Source: Senegalia massiliensis (GTDB lineage Bacteria; Bacillota; Clostridia; Tissierellales; SIT17). Taken from it: a stretch of 36,629 nt of DNA. Location: NCBI RefSeq assembly GCF_009911265.1, contig NZ_QXXA01000019.1:1-36629 (forward strand), read 5' to 3'. The translations under genes and the position numbers were made by a program. Positions within the stretch are counted from its first letter, which is position 1. Every line of letters begins with the position of its first letter. This document shows positions 16,807-25,758 of this stretch, piece after piece. The notes below the pieces were generated by a model. That model was given only the letters and a program-made list of their open reading frames with translations, did no database searches and was not told the origin of the DNA.

Positions 16807-17358
16807 CTAATTTTCTTTAACTTTTCTTGCTAATCTTGCACCTAAACTTTCAGATTTGTCATTCTTATTGGTGTTTCCAGGTCTAATAAATGTAGATGAA
16901 GATGTAGTTTCTTCTGATTCAAATAAATAATCATTTTCTTCTTTTAACTTTTCTAGTTGATCATTTAAACCTACTATTTCATCTTTATTAAGCTTTAGAC
17001 CTTCCATATCTAATAGAGCTTTTACAGCTTTAATATTTTTAGCCTTAGCACCACTTAAAGCACCTTCAAGCTTATGTTCAAACTGTAATTTTTCCATCTC
17101 TTGCTTAGCTTTATTTTGTGCTTCTTCATATTTAGTTTTATATTCATCTGCTGCAGCTTTAATTTTTTCAACATCCATTTCCTTAAATTCTTCTATTTGT
17201 TCATTAGCTGCTTTTAATTGCCCTTGCAAGGTTTCTAATTCTGTCTCCTTTGTAGATAAATCACCTTTTGCTTTTTCAATATCTTTACCATTTTCGGCCA
17301 TTATTTTGTCTATTGATTCTTTTTCTAATCCTAATTCTTCTAAAAACTTTCTTTCCAT
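16807..17358 (-). CDS. Capsid scaffolding protein (GP20 family)
   Basis: This 183-residue protein is almost entirely helical, with a long coiled coil over residues about 15-100. It matches the GP20 phage minor structural/scaffold family, including 'HKLEGALSGAKAKNIKAVKA' and the 'LDMEGLKLN' segment, and ends in a basic tail that probably contacts the capsid protein. AAAGGAG precedes the ATG. It leaves the procapsid before DNA packaging. Confidence 0.92.
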   Translation of the reverse strand: MERKFLEELGLEKESIDKIMAENGKDIEKAKGDLSTKETELETLQGQLKAANEQIEEFKEMDVEKIKAAADEYKTKYEEAQNKAKQEMEKLQFEHKLEGALSGAKAKNIKAVKALLDMEGLKLNKDEIVGLNDQLEKLKEENDYLFESEETTSSSTFIRPGNTNKNDKSESLGARLARKVKEN

Positions 17359-17361
17359 TAT

Positions 17362-17439
17362 TCATTCTCCTTTCAATCTACGCTTATTTACGTGAGTTGC
17401 TTTCACTTGATTTCTATTAGTTACGCCAATAGTAAGCAT
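17362..17439 (-). CDS. Possible 25-residue basic leader peptide before the scaffold
   Basis: An ATG at 17439 opens a 25-codon frame encoding a basic peptide with K/R near the C-terminus. Its stop codon lies in the scaffold's ribosome site, which would couple translation. The ribosome site (AAGGC) is poor and the spacing long. No family is recognised, so it may be a chance frame in an otherwise empty leader. Confidence 0.3.
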   Translation of the reverse strand: MLTIGVTNRNQVKATHVNKRRLKGE

Positions 17440-17485
17440 AAAAAATAAGCCTTTTTAATGTCTATTGCTTAAAGACAATTTCAAA

Positions 17486-17531
17486 GTTGGCATTAAAAAA
17501 CCACCCATCAATTTAATTTGATTAAGTGGCT
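17486..17531 (-). terminator. Terminator between minor head genes and scaffold
   Basis: On the minus strand CCACTTAATCAA and TTGATGGGTGG form an interrupted stem around AATTAAA, followed by seven T. It lies directly after the 101-residue gene's stop. Confidence 0.7.
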
Positions 17532-17836
17532 TATATTTTAATACCTTGTTTTTGAAATTCTGCTCTTAGAACCCCTTGGTAATCTTCAACTAACTCCCAT
17601 TTCCCTCCTTTAGAACTTCCATCTAATGGAGCTGGGTTTCTCATAGAATATAAATAATCTTCCTCACTATCATCTACAATTCTTACTAAATCATCTTTTA
17701 AAACTTCAACAACATCATATAATATACCATCAGATAAACTTAAAGCACCAAAGCTTTCTCCTATATATTTTATTTTTCCAATGGATTCCATTTCTATATA
17801 TTCATCTGTTTCTGACTGATATACTCTTATAATCAT
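17531..17836 (-). CDS. Head-module protein, unknown
   Basis: This 101-residue acidic protein has no recognised motif. It contains beta-type segments ('IGKIKYIGES', 'GILYDVVEVL') and ends 'GKWELVEDYQGVLRAEFQKQ', an ending I have seen in uncharacterised proteins next to phage minor head genes. Its ATG overlaps the stop of the minor capsid gene and has AGGTGATAATAA upstream. A terminator follows. Confidence 0.75.
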   Translation of the reverse strand: MIIRVYQSETDEYIEMESIGKIKYIGESFGALSLSDGILYDVVEVLKDDLVRIVDDSEEDYLYSMRNPAPLDGSSKGGKWELVEDYQGVLRAEFQKQGIKI

Positions 17837-19299
17837 TTATTATCACCTCTATACTTCAACTTTACTTCATATTGTTTTCCTTCTAATTCATACCAATGAA
17901 TATCAAAAATAAACTTATCTGATTGTATTTTACCTACTTTCTTATCCCAATCTTCTGCTTTTCCACCGTATGTTTTTTCTAATCTAAACCTATCTCTCAA
18001 TTCCTTATTGCTATTTTTACCTGCTATAGTCTTAGTATTTTTAAAGACTGTATTAGTAGGAATAAATCGTTTTTTGCCTTTCATAACATATGAAAATTGT
18101 TTTTGTAAATAATCTCTTTCTTTTCTTTCTGCCCAAACACTCTTACTGCTTATACTTCTATTATACCCATAAACCCCAGTTCTATCAAGCTTTTGTCTTA
18201 GTTTTGCTTTTCTACTAAAATCTTTATATAGTTCTTTTTGTCTTCTTAACTTAATACTTGCAGCAGTAAAATCTTCTTTAAGTCCTGCAGCATCATATGC
18301 TATTAAATTTCTTTTAGTCTTTTTAATCTGCCTTCCTATATATCTTTGTTTTTGTGAAGCTTCATAAGCTGTATATACTTTTCCATCATATTCAAATGGA
18401 GGAGGATCTATATTATCTAAATCACTCTGTAAATAAGCGGGCTTTGATATTCCTTCAAAATATGGAAACCATCCATGTCTACAGTTATAACCTTGAAATC
18501 CATCACCAGAATTATATCCTATATCATCTAATGTTAAATAACCAGGTTTTCCACTTCTAGATACAATTTGACCTTGCCATTCTTTATGACTTGGTCTTGC
18601 ACCACTATGAGCAGTAATTTCCATTAAATCTTGATACATCATATCAGCATTCATCTCTGACATTCTACCTGTTATTTGAGTAACTCCTGTCATAACAGTC
18701 ATTCTTACAGCACTATCAATATGATATTTTCTTCCACTATTATAATCTATAGTTCTTATTCCACTATCAGATAACTTTTTAACTGTATTTTTTAGAACTG
18801 TATTATAATCAAATGCATCACTTCCTAACTGAAATACTGCATAATCTAAAGTGTCTTTATAAAACTTATCTAAATCTTTAAACTTACCACCATCTACAAA
18901 ACCTAATGTATTAGTTATGTTTCTTAATTCTCCTTTAGTTTGTTTTATAACTCCAATTATAAAACTATTCATCATAGGATTGTCATTTATACCAGGTAAA
19001 GTCTTACCACCTAGTTTATATAACTCCTTATCATTTTGATAAGATAAGTAAGAACTATTCTCTAATAATTTTTCTACTTCTTTTTCACTTTTATCTATAC
19101 TTTTAGCTATTTCCTTTTTAATATCAGTTAGTTTATAACCCATTTTAGCTAATACATCTATTTGATAATCAGCAGTTTCTGTAAGCTCCATACCTTCTGC
19201 TATCCTTCTTGCAACATCAGCTATTACCTCTTCTTCTAACTCTTCAAATATTCTTATTATATTATCAGGTAATCCTTTTAAATATTTAGGTGTTAGCAA
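17833..19299 (-). CDS. Minor capsid (head) protein, Phage_min_cap2 type
   Basis: This 488-residue protein matches the phage minor capsid protein 2 family, which sits inside the head near the portal. The hallmark 'SGARPSHKEWQGQIVSRSGK' is near the middle, followed by 'YNCRHGWFPYFEG'. The C-terminal segment 'DWDKKVGKIQSDKFIFDIHWYE' is a separate small module common in these proteins. It may be an ejected effector, though I see no active site. It starts with TTG at 19299 with AGGTG seven bases upstream. Confidence 0.9.
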   Translation of the reverse strand: MLTPKYLKGLPDNIIRIFEELEEEVIADVARRIAEGMELTETADYQIDVLAKMGYKLTDIKKEIAKSIDKSEKEVEKLLENSSYLSYQNDKELYKLGGKTLPGINDNPMMNSFIIGVIKQTKGELRNITNTLGFVDGGKFKDLDKFYKDTLDYAVFQLGSDAFDYNTVLKNTVKKLSDSGIRTIDYNSGRKYHIDSAVRMTVMTGVTQITGRMSEMNADMMYQDLMEITAHSGARPSHKEWQGQIVSRSGKPGYLTLDDIGYNSGDGFQGYNCRHGWFPYFEGISKPAYLQSDLDNIDPPPFEYDGKVYTAYEASQKQRYIGRQIKKTKRNLIAYDAAGLKEDFTAASIKLRRQKELYKDFSRKAKLRQKLDRTGVYGYNRSISSKSVWAERKERDYLQKQFSYVMKGKKRFIPTNTVFKNTKTIAGKNSNKELRDRFRLEKTYGGKAEDWDKKVGKIQSDKFIFDIHWYELEGKQYEVKLKYRGDNK

Positions 19300-19309
19300 T
19301 TTATATCAC

Positions 19310-20704
19310 CTACTCTATGCCATCATCTGGAACTTTATTATTATTCATATTAGGTAGCATATCTTTAGCTTGATCCTCTGTAACTCCATATCTTTCCATT
19401 AGATACTTTTCAGGTTTAATCAATCCTGCTGCAACTTCTTGTAGCATTATAGCTTGTTCTGATTTACTATCAATAATAATACTGTCATCAAACTCAAAAC
19501 TAACTTCATATTCCCCTTTGCCACCTAATTTATCATTATCAGCAAGATAATTCATAGCATATAGTAACTGCTCTAGGCTTACTCTTAAGGCCTTTTGTAT
19601 ATCTACTACAGTAGAATAAGATCTTTGTTTACTAGCTTTTATTTCTTCTGCTGTTTTTTCTATTAATTCAATATCACTTAAAGTACCATATGCAAGTCCA
19701 CAGTTAAACTCAACTCTTTTAAGTAGTTTATTTAGTCCATTGAATAAAGGCTCATCTCTAATATCAGGATTAAATAGTTTATAAAAATTTTCATCTTCTG
19801 TATCTAAGCTTCTGAATATTCTCTTTTTACCCTTAGGTAATTCTCCATTATTAATCATATCTATATTTGCATCTATAGCTAATTCTGTTCCTTCATATTC
19901 CCAAAGTATTTTAGTATACTGCTTATCTATTTCTTTCATAATATTTACTGCTTTAGAATATACTGATACTCCTAGATTACTTTTACTATCTATACTATTA
20001 GCTAATGGCATTTTAAAGTAAGCAAATAGAGGTTTTTCTACGTTCTTAAGGTTTACTTCTGGTATTATATCTTTCCATGCTTCTACTTCTGTAATCTCTA
20101 TTTCTTTACCTGCTTCGTTATAGCACTTATTAGATATATAATAAATACCATCATTTAATAAATGATGGTATTCTAATCTTGTATATTTCTTATTCTTTTC
20201 TATTGTTGTATCTGGAAATATTGCAGCTATTAAATCTCCACTGGAACTAAATTTAACTGGATAAAACTCTCCTTGTTGTATATAGTCTACTGCTATATCT
20301 TTACCATCTACAAAAGGTTTAAATATAATTCCACCTTTAGCAGCTGCATATTCAGTATTTACTCTAATCTTATCTATAACTTTTTGATATTGATCATTTA
20401 AGTATGATGCTCTTTGCGATTTAATTTTAGATTCGCCTTCTTTTTTACCTGTAACTTCTGATTTCATTTCTATCGTTACAAGTCTAGCTAATTCACTAGC
20501 AATACTAGAAGATATATTAAGGCTCTGCAAATCTTCCTCTTCTAACCAAGGAGGATTATCTTCATACATCTGAGTCCATAATTCAATAGCTTTAGTCATT
20601 TCATCTGATATGTCTATATCTACATCTATATTATTTTCTAAATTCTTATTAGGAAATATCTTACTCACCACCTTGCTTATTAAACTCTTTGTTCTCTCAA
20701 ACAA
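19310..20704 (-). CDS. Portal protein (SPP1 gp6 family)
   Basis: This 464-residue protein forms the dodecameric DNA entry port. It shows the SPP1-type pattern: 'LWTQMYEDNPPWLEEED', 'AAAKGGIIFKPFVDGK', the long crown-adjacent helix, and 'TAEEIKASKQRSYSTVVDIQKAL'. Order after the large terminase is standard. It starts with TTG at 20704, with GAGGTGATGAA upstream. Confidence 0.95.
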   Translation of the reverse strand: MFERTKSLISKVVSKIFPNKNLENNIDVDIDISDEMTKAIELWTQMYEDNPPWLEEEDLQSLNISSSIASELARLVTIEMKSEVTGKKEGESKIKSQRASYLNDQYQKVIDKIRVNTEYAAAKGGIIFKPFVDGKDIAVDYIQQGEFYPVKFSSSGDLIAAIFPDTTIEKNKKYTRLEYHHLLNDGIYYISNKCYNEAGKEIEITEVEAWKDIIPEVNLKNVEKPLFAYFKMPLANSIDSKSNLGVSVYSKAVNIMKEIDKQYTKILWEYEGTELAIDANIDMINNGELPKGKKRIFRSLDTEDENFYKLFNPDIRDEPLFNGLNKLLKRVEFNCGLAYGTLSDIELIEKTAEEIKASKQRSYSTVVDIQKALRVSLEQLLYAMNYLADNDKLGGKGEYEVSFEFDDSIIIDSKSEQAIMLQEVAAGLIKPEKYLMERYGVTEDQAKDMLPNMNNNKVPDDGIE

Positions 20705-20716
20705 TTCATCACCTCA

Positions 20717-22027
20717 TTACTGATTAATAAATCTTTTAGCATCTCTTTCAATGCTATATTCTAGTGCATCTAATGTATCTATATCACTTGTACCATCATC
20801 AAGTCTTTTAAGTTCATCAGTTTCACTGTCCCATACTGCATTCGTAAGAGCATCTTCTACAGTTTCAGCATTTTGGGTATAAGAAAACCTCCCTTGTGCC
20901 ATAAGGGAAGTTACAAGTCTAATTCTATCTACTATAGGTATTTTCTTTGAATCTCTTATTGTAATATTTAATCTTTCTTTTTTAGCTACATTCTTAAATC
21001 CTCTAATAAGAACTTGTTCATTATTATCTGGATAAACATAATTTACTTTACCATACTTATTTATAATCCTTTTTACAAAATCTATAAATAATTGATTTAA
21101 TCCATCTGGATCTACATCTGTTTCATATCTTTCACTCTCTAAAATAACTACCTCTTTATATCCTCTAGTTATTCCAGTAGCAACAAAGGCATGTTTTGAT
21201 TCATTACCTCCAAAATCTATGCCTATATTTATACTCATATAATTTCTTTTAGCTTTGTCTGTTCTGTATTTCTTAGGATTAGTAGCAAACTGTCTATATA
21301 TAAGACCCTCCGCTATCATCCTTTTACCTATTATATCTCTTTGATACCATATAGAATTCTTATCATATTGACTTATTATTTCAGCTATTCTTTGTTCAGT
21401 TAGATTGATATTATCAAATATAGTAAAGTGTTGATAATTATAACCACCAACTAATTCAGCTTCTTCTTGCTTTTTCTTATAAAGATCTATATATTCAGTG
21501 TAAATTTGATGCTTAGGTTTAGAAGGGTTTAAATCCCAAAATATCTTTCTATTCTTAGCCATAAGTTGTCTATTAAAAGCTTCTTTAATAGTATTATCAT
21601 GGTGTAGGTTAATTTCTGTTGCTATCCACATTCCATAAGAGTTACCCCTTATCTTTTTAAAACTATCGGCTTTAGCTCCACCAGCAAATATAACAATCTT
21701 TTCTCCAGTCATTGTTTTAACATAGATACATTCATTGTCTTTAAACTTTCCCCAACGACTTCTACCTCTAAATATATACTCTAATCCAAATCCATTAGCT
21801 TCACCTATATTTAATTTAGCATTTGCAGCAGTAGATCCAGTTGCAAGATGTATCTTATCTGGTGTTCTTTCAAGTTCCATAGCAAAGGCAAAAACATTAT
21901 CTATAGTTTTTCCAGCTCTTACTGCTCCTTCAGCAACGTTTATAGTGTTATATTTACAATTTCTTATATATTCTTTGTGTTTCTCACCAAATCCCCAGTT
22001 TATAGTTTTTGTCTTAGTTATTGCCAT
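20717..22027 (-). CDS. terL: Terminase large subunit
   Basis: This ATP-driven packaging motor and headful/cos nuclease belongs to the PBSX-type terminase family. The Walker A motif is at residues 34-41 (GAVRAGKT), a Walker B-like segment with the catalytic glutamate is at 131-141 (E138), and the first nuclease aspartate is D271 in 'GIDFGGN'. The start at 22027 is chosen because GGTGAT precedes it. The frame is open four codons further upstream, but with no ribosome site. It overlaps the small subunit by 14 bases. Confidence 0.96.
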   Translation of the reverse strand: MAITKTKTINWGFGEKHKEYIRNCKYNTINVAEGAVRAGKTIDNVFAFAMELERTPDKIHLATGSTAANAKLNIGEANGFGLEYIFRGRSRWGKFKDNECIYVKTMTGEKIVIFAGGAKADSFKKIRGNSYGMWIATEINLHHDNTIKEAFNRQLMAKNRKIFWDLNPSKPKHQIYTEYIDLYKKKQEEAELVGGYNYQHFTIFDNINLTEQRIAEIISQYDKNSIWYQRDIIGKRMIAEGLIYRQFATNPKKYRTDKAKRNYMSINIGIDFGGNESKHAFVATGITRGYKEVVILESERYETDVDPDGLNQLFIDFVKRIINKYGKVNYVYPDNNEQVLIRGFKNVAKKERLNITIRDSKKIPIVDRIRLVTSLMAQGRFSYTQNAETVEDALTNAVWDSETDELKRLDDGTSDIDTLDALEYSIERDAKRFINQ

Positions 22028-22742
22028 ATATATCACCATAAACTTCTGATAAATCTTCTATATCTGTACTAGCACCAGTAATCTTATTGGTATCAGCTTT
22101 AAGCTTTTCTATTCTAGCTTTTTGTTCTTCTGTAGCTAAATCAGTTTTAAGCATTTCTTCATACCTTTTTATCATACTTCTAAGCTCACCCATTGCTCTG
22201 GATTGTGCTTTTAAAAATGTTGCTTGCCTATCCCAACTAAATTGAAACTCATACTCTTCTTCTATAGGTAATTGTTCTGATTCATCATCTATTGTTGCTA
22301 TTTCATATTTAGATTTTTTAAGTTCTTTTATCATTTCTTCTTTATCCTGGACATACATAATTCTTTGGCTTCTTATTATTGCTGCATATTGTATTTGTAT
22401 GTTTTCCCATAAAATATCTAATGGATTCTTAACTTTTATCTCCTGGATAAGATCTAATGTTTCACCAGGAAGATACTTTGAAAAGAATCCATGTTTTTCT
22501 GCATTTTTATTTTTAACAGGTGCTCCATGACCTGCAGCATTTTTATTATTTAAGGGCGCACCCTTTTTACTTTTGTGTGCACCCTTTTGCTTTTTCTCTT
22601 TAGCCCATCCATATCTTTTAACCCATGATTTTATTGTATTTAAACTTACATCATATTTATCTGCTAAATCCTTATATTTCATACCTTTAATGTAATCTTC
22701 TTTGGCCATATCTTTTGTATCTGGACTTCTTACTCTTGCCAT
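22014..22742 (-). CDS. terS: Terminase small subunit (PBSX type)
   Basis: This 242-residue DNA-recognition subunit has an N-terminal helix-turn-helix (residues about 18-45, 'KYKDLADKYDVSLNTIKSWV'), a basic K-G-A-P repeat region rich in N and K (about 52-85), a central helical oligomerisation domain and an acidic C-terminus that should bind the large subunit. GAGGTGGTGGT lies before the ATG. The gene opens the packaging and head block and is preceded by a terminator. Confidence 0.92.
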   Translation of the reverse strand: MARVRSPDTKDMAKEDYIKGMKYKDLADKYDVSLNTIKSWVKRYGWAKEKKQKGAHKSKKGAPLNNKNAAGHGAPVKNKNAEKHGFFSKYLPGETLDLIQEIKVKNPLDILWENIQIQYAAIIRSQRIMYVQDKEEMIKELKKSKYEIATIDDESEQLPIEEEYEFQFSWDRQATFLKAQSRAMGELRSMIKRYEEMLKTDLATEEQKARIEKLKADTNKITGASTDIEDLSEVYGDIYGNN

Positions 22743-22783
22743 ACCACCACCTCGATTGCTATATGCTTTTGTTTGTTTTGGAT

Positions 22784-22812
22784 ATAAAAAAACACCTACC
22801 TAAGTAGATGCG
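22784..22812 (-). terminator. Terminator between the PH-like gene and the terminase genes
   Basis: On the minus strand CATCTAC (22810-22804) pairs with GTAGGTG (22799-22793) around a TTAG loop, followed by seven T. It separates the accessory block from the terminase operon. Confidence 0.8.
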
Positions 22813-22818
22813 TATGTA

Positions 22819-23382
22819 TTATAATTCAATTTGCCCTGTTTTCTTTTCTCCTTCAGGTTTTTGAGGTTCATATTTTTTTAATTCATCATGTAATGTTTTA
22901 TATTCCCAATTTTCCTTCTTACTTGAAAACATAATTTGTTTTTCTTCTCCATTACTTTTATATCCTATAATCAGCTTTTTTTTAGTCTTTGTTTTCTTCT
23001 TAGTTCCAATACCACTCATACCACCAACAACAGCTCCATCTGAATCGTCTAATAAATGCCCTATCATTGCTCTACCTACTACAGATTTATCTTTTTCGTA
23101 TACTTCAGTTACTGTAATATTTTTTACATACTCAAACTTATCCATATCTAATACTATTGCATTTTCTTTTTGTTTTCCGAGTAATAATTTACCCATATAT
23201 AATTTATTTTCTTTAGGATTCAATTCTATAGATGTTCTTTGACCTTTTTCTATATTAGGTAATCCTTCTAAATGATGTAATTGAACAAATACTTTAGTTT
23301 TTTTATTTCTCTTTTCTCTATATTTTTGCTTATGTTCTTCATTCTTTTTATTTAATTCTTTTATCATATCAAAAAATCCCAT
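22819..23382 (-). CDS. PH-like protein with glycine zipper
   Basis: This 187-residue protein has a charged helix (residues 1-30), a beta region resembling bacterial PH domains ('NKLYMGKLLLGKQKENAIVLD'), and the glycine-zipper segment 'GGMSGIGTKKKTKTKKK' seen in small bacterial membrane-associated proteins of the PH/SHOCT group. In usual homologues the first half of the zipper is fully hydrophobic; here it carries D-D-S-D, which is unusual. The gene has a GGGAGG site, an AT-rich upstream gap and its own terminator. It looks like a cargo gene; function unknown. Confidence 0.7.
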   Translation of the reverse strand: MGFFDMIKELNKKNEEHKQKYREKRNKKTKVFVQLHHLEGLPNIEKGQRTSIELNPKENKLYMGKLLLGKQKENAIVLDMDKFEYVKNITVTEVYEKDKSVVGRAMIGHLLDDSDGAVVGGMSGIGTKKKTKTKKKLIIGYKSNGEEKQIMFSSKKENWEYKTLHDELKKYEPQKPEGEKKTGQIEL

Positions 23383-23491
23383 AATATTATACCTCCCTTA
23401 TATATATTATTATAATATATGGAGGAAAATTTTACTAATATTATATTATTTAAAATTGCATTTGATAATTGTTTTCTCATCTCATCATCTA

Positions 23492-23520
23492 AAATAAAAA
23501 GACACTCTATTGAGTGCCAA
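23492..23520 (-). terminator. Terminator after the sce7726-sce7725 cassette
   Basis: On the minus strand GGCACTC (23518-23512) pairs with GAGTGTC (23507-23501) around AATA, followed by TTTTTATTTT. It closes the unit containing the 79-residue gene, sce7725 and sce7726. Confidence 0.85.
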
Positions 23521-23537
23521 AGTTATATACTTTATAT

Positions 23538-23777
23538 TCAATATTTATCTATCATCTTTGCTGCTTTTTCTTTGAATCCATTTTTTCCATATTCAATTTT
23601 ATTAATCAAATCATATATTTCTTCTCTTAATTTTTTGATATTAGTATATAGATATCCATCTTGATTATATTTAGTTAACTCATAAATATTTCCATTCTCC
23701 AAATGAATCATTATGTTTTCAATATTGTTTAATTCATGTGAATACTTCTTTATTATATCAATTTTTTTATTTGTCAT
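23538..23777 (-). CDS. Small helical protein downstream of sce7725
   Basis: This 79-residue protein is not recognised. It is lysine- and glutamate-rich and predicted to be mostly helical ('LREEIYDLINKIEYGK'). The ATG at 23777 has GAGGTG six bases upstream; the ATG one codon before it is too close to the site. It follows sce7725 after about 35 bases without a terminator and is followed by one. It is therefore probably the third gene of the same operon, either a real partner or an older phage gene. Confidence 0.65.
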   Translation of the reverse strand: MTNKKIDIIKKYSHELNNIENIMIHLENGNIYELTKYNQDGYLYTNIKKLREEIYDLINKIEYGKNGFKEKAAKMIDKY

Positions 23778-23812
23778 CATTGACACCTCTTTTCTTAAGA
23801 AAAACAGATATA

Positions 23813-24748
23813 TTAATTAGTTGTTTCTAAATATTCATTTACTAACTCTAAATGATGCATAATTGAAAGTTTCTTAACTACACCTAGTCCTGAGTATTTA
23901 CTTTCTTTATACAGTCTTTTGAACTCTTTTAATCCTTCTGTTTCTTTTATATTCCTATTATTACTCCATTCTATAAGTTTTTTTAGTGCTTCACCAAACT
24001 TGCCAGCTGGATCTTGAATATCTTCATTAGAATTTGATACAAAATGTCTAATTCTTAAATTAGATTCATCATCAAAGTAATGTATATGTATAGCAACAGC
24101 AAAAGGTGCAAATCCTGTATCTTTATATTCTGATCCTACAACAGAGAAGTCAGAAAATCCTATATACCCATCATCTTTAAAGTATATATGATCATCAGAA
24201 AAAAATTCATCTTCTTTTTTTAGGTAATCAATATTTCTAGCTCTTTTATTGAATTTATCGTCTGATATTACTCTACTATCTTTTATTTTTCTTCTAAATG
24301 AACTTTCATCTTTTATTAAAGTATACTTAGGTTTATCTTCGCAAAAATATTTTTCATATGTTTCTAAATAATCGATATCATTTATACATACTATTATAGA
24401 GTCTAATTTGTCATTAATTTGTATTTGAGGTATTTCCTCTTCAGAATCTTCATTCATAATATATGTCTTAATAATATTCTCATCATTTAATAACTCTTTG
24501 TATTTATCATATAATGTATCATTTTTAGATTCTTCTATATCTTCTTGAAAAGCACCTACTTGTGGATTTATCACTATCCCTATATTATTTTTTCGTTTAA
24601 TAAATTCCTGTATTGTTGAAATTAATGTTGATGATAACTTAACTGGTTCTATTATTGGAATCGTTTTATCACTTATTAAATAATTTTCGCTTAAGTTTCT
24701 TAATGCAATTAATTCAAATTGCTTCCCTCTCAAATATGGAAAATACAT
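23813..24748 (-). CDS. sce7725 family protein
   Basis: This 311-residue protein begins MYFPYLRGKQFELIALRNL and has 'IPIIEPVKLSSTL' soon after. I recognise this layout as the sce7725 family, which is related to T4 beta-type proteins and occurs beside sce7726 in mobile regions. The reaction is unknown. The conserved FPYLRGKQFE start, the E-P-V motif and a later 'GFSDFSVVG' segment look like parts of a folded enzyme or sensor. The start at 24748 is preferred because GGGGGG lies seven bases upstream. It starts two bases after the sce7726 stop, so the two are translated together. Confidence 0.85.
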   Translation of the reverse strand: MYFPYLRGKQFELIALRNLSENYLISDKTIPIIEPVKLSSTLISTIQEFIKRKNNIGIVINPQVGAFQEDIEESKNDTLYDKYKELLNDENIIKTYIMNEDSEEEIPQIQINDKLDSIIVCINDIDYLETYEKYFCEDKPKYTLIKDESSFRRKIKDSRVISDDKFNKRARNIDYLKKEDEFFSDDHIYFKDDGYIGFSDFSVVGSEYKDTGFAPFAVAIHIHYFDDESNLRIRHFVSNSNEDIQDPAGKFGEALKKLIEWSNNRNIKETEGLKEFKRLYKESKYSGLGVVKKLSIMHHLELVNEYLETTN

Positions 24749-24750
24749 AT

Positions 24751-25605
24751 TTAATCCCCCCATTTTTTTTCTAGAAATTGTTCTAATAGTTTATAATCTT
24801 TTTTCTTTAAATTAAGAAAATACATAATAAATCTTAACTCATATGGAACGATATTCTTATATTTTTCTATCATTGTTTTATCCCTTTTTTTAAGCTCTTT
24901 TATCATTAAGGATTGTAATTTTTCAATATTTATTGTTTTAATTAGTTCAAAACATTTTTTGTAGTAATTAAAATCTGTAGTTTCTGGAAGGTATCCAAAC
25001 TCACTGAGAATTAAGTTTTCAAATTCATTCTTTCTTATAATTTTAAATATTTCATTATATCTCAGCTTTGTACTATCAGTCATTATTTTTTTTCTATAGC
25101 TTAATGTATTTCGACTTGTTAATACATAAATACCTACGTTTGTTTGTTTCAACTTTTCTTTAGCTTTTAAATAATTTGATTCACTAGTTACTAAACAAAC
25201 ATTAGTAAAAGCTTTGTAGTAATCATCAATTTGAGAATTTAATCTCTCAAAATTATCTAATTCAGTCTTTATTTCATATACTACTGCTTCTCCATTAATC
25301 ATTATATAATCAGCTTTAGATTTTGCTATTGGTATTTCAGTAAGTGCAGTCGTAGTATTTAAACTATGCCTACCTAATAAAAGTTTATTAAATAATGTAT
25401 TCTTATAAAAATACTCATTTCTATAATTCTTTTCTAAGTATTTATATATATAATTTATTGCCATTTTATTAGTTAAATCTTTCTTTTCTGAAATATAGTT
25501 ATTTATACATATATTATATTTTTCTGCAATTCTGCCATCTATCAAATTTCTAAAAGTGTTTTTTGAAAAAAAATTATTAAGTATCAAATCACCATTGTTT
25601 TCCAT
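24751..25605 (-). CDS. sce7726 family protein, PD-(D/E)XK nuclease-like
   Basis: This 284-residue protein matches the family I know as sce7726. Residues about 85-140 show a PD-(D/E)XK nuclease core: E90, D99 (in KADYI), then E111-I-K113, with Q125 in the following helix. This is the layout of restriction-type and repair nucleases. The flanking regions are helical and lysine-rich, as for a DNA- or RNA-binding protein. AAGGGG stands nine bases before the ATG, after a gap of about 150 AT-rich bases with several TATAAT-like hexamers. It is the first gene of the cassette. Cleavage activity is inferred, not shown. Confidence 0.85.
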   Translation of the reverse strand: MENNGDLILNNFFSKNTFRNLIDGRIAEKYNICINNYISEKKDLTNKMAINYIYKYLEKNYRNEYFYKNTLFNKLLLGRHSLNTTTALTEIPIAKSKADYIMINGEAVVYEIKTELDNFERLNSQIDDYYKAFTNVCLVTSESNYLKAKEKLKQTNVGIYVLTSRNTLSYRKKIMTDSTKLRYNEIFKIIRKNEFENLILSEFGYLPETTDFNYYKKCFELIKTINIEKLQSLMIKELKKRDKTMIEKYKNIVPYELRFIMYFLNLKKKDYKLLEQFLEKKWGD

Positions 25606-25758
25606 AAAAATTCTACCCCTTATAATACTAAAATTTATATTATATGATTATAAATCAATATCACTTATTTAATATAATAACAGATATATTATATCATTGA
25701 AAACTATGATTTTATGATTAATAAATTTATTAAAAAAGAAGTTATGTTTTTGTTCGTT

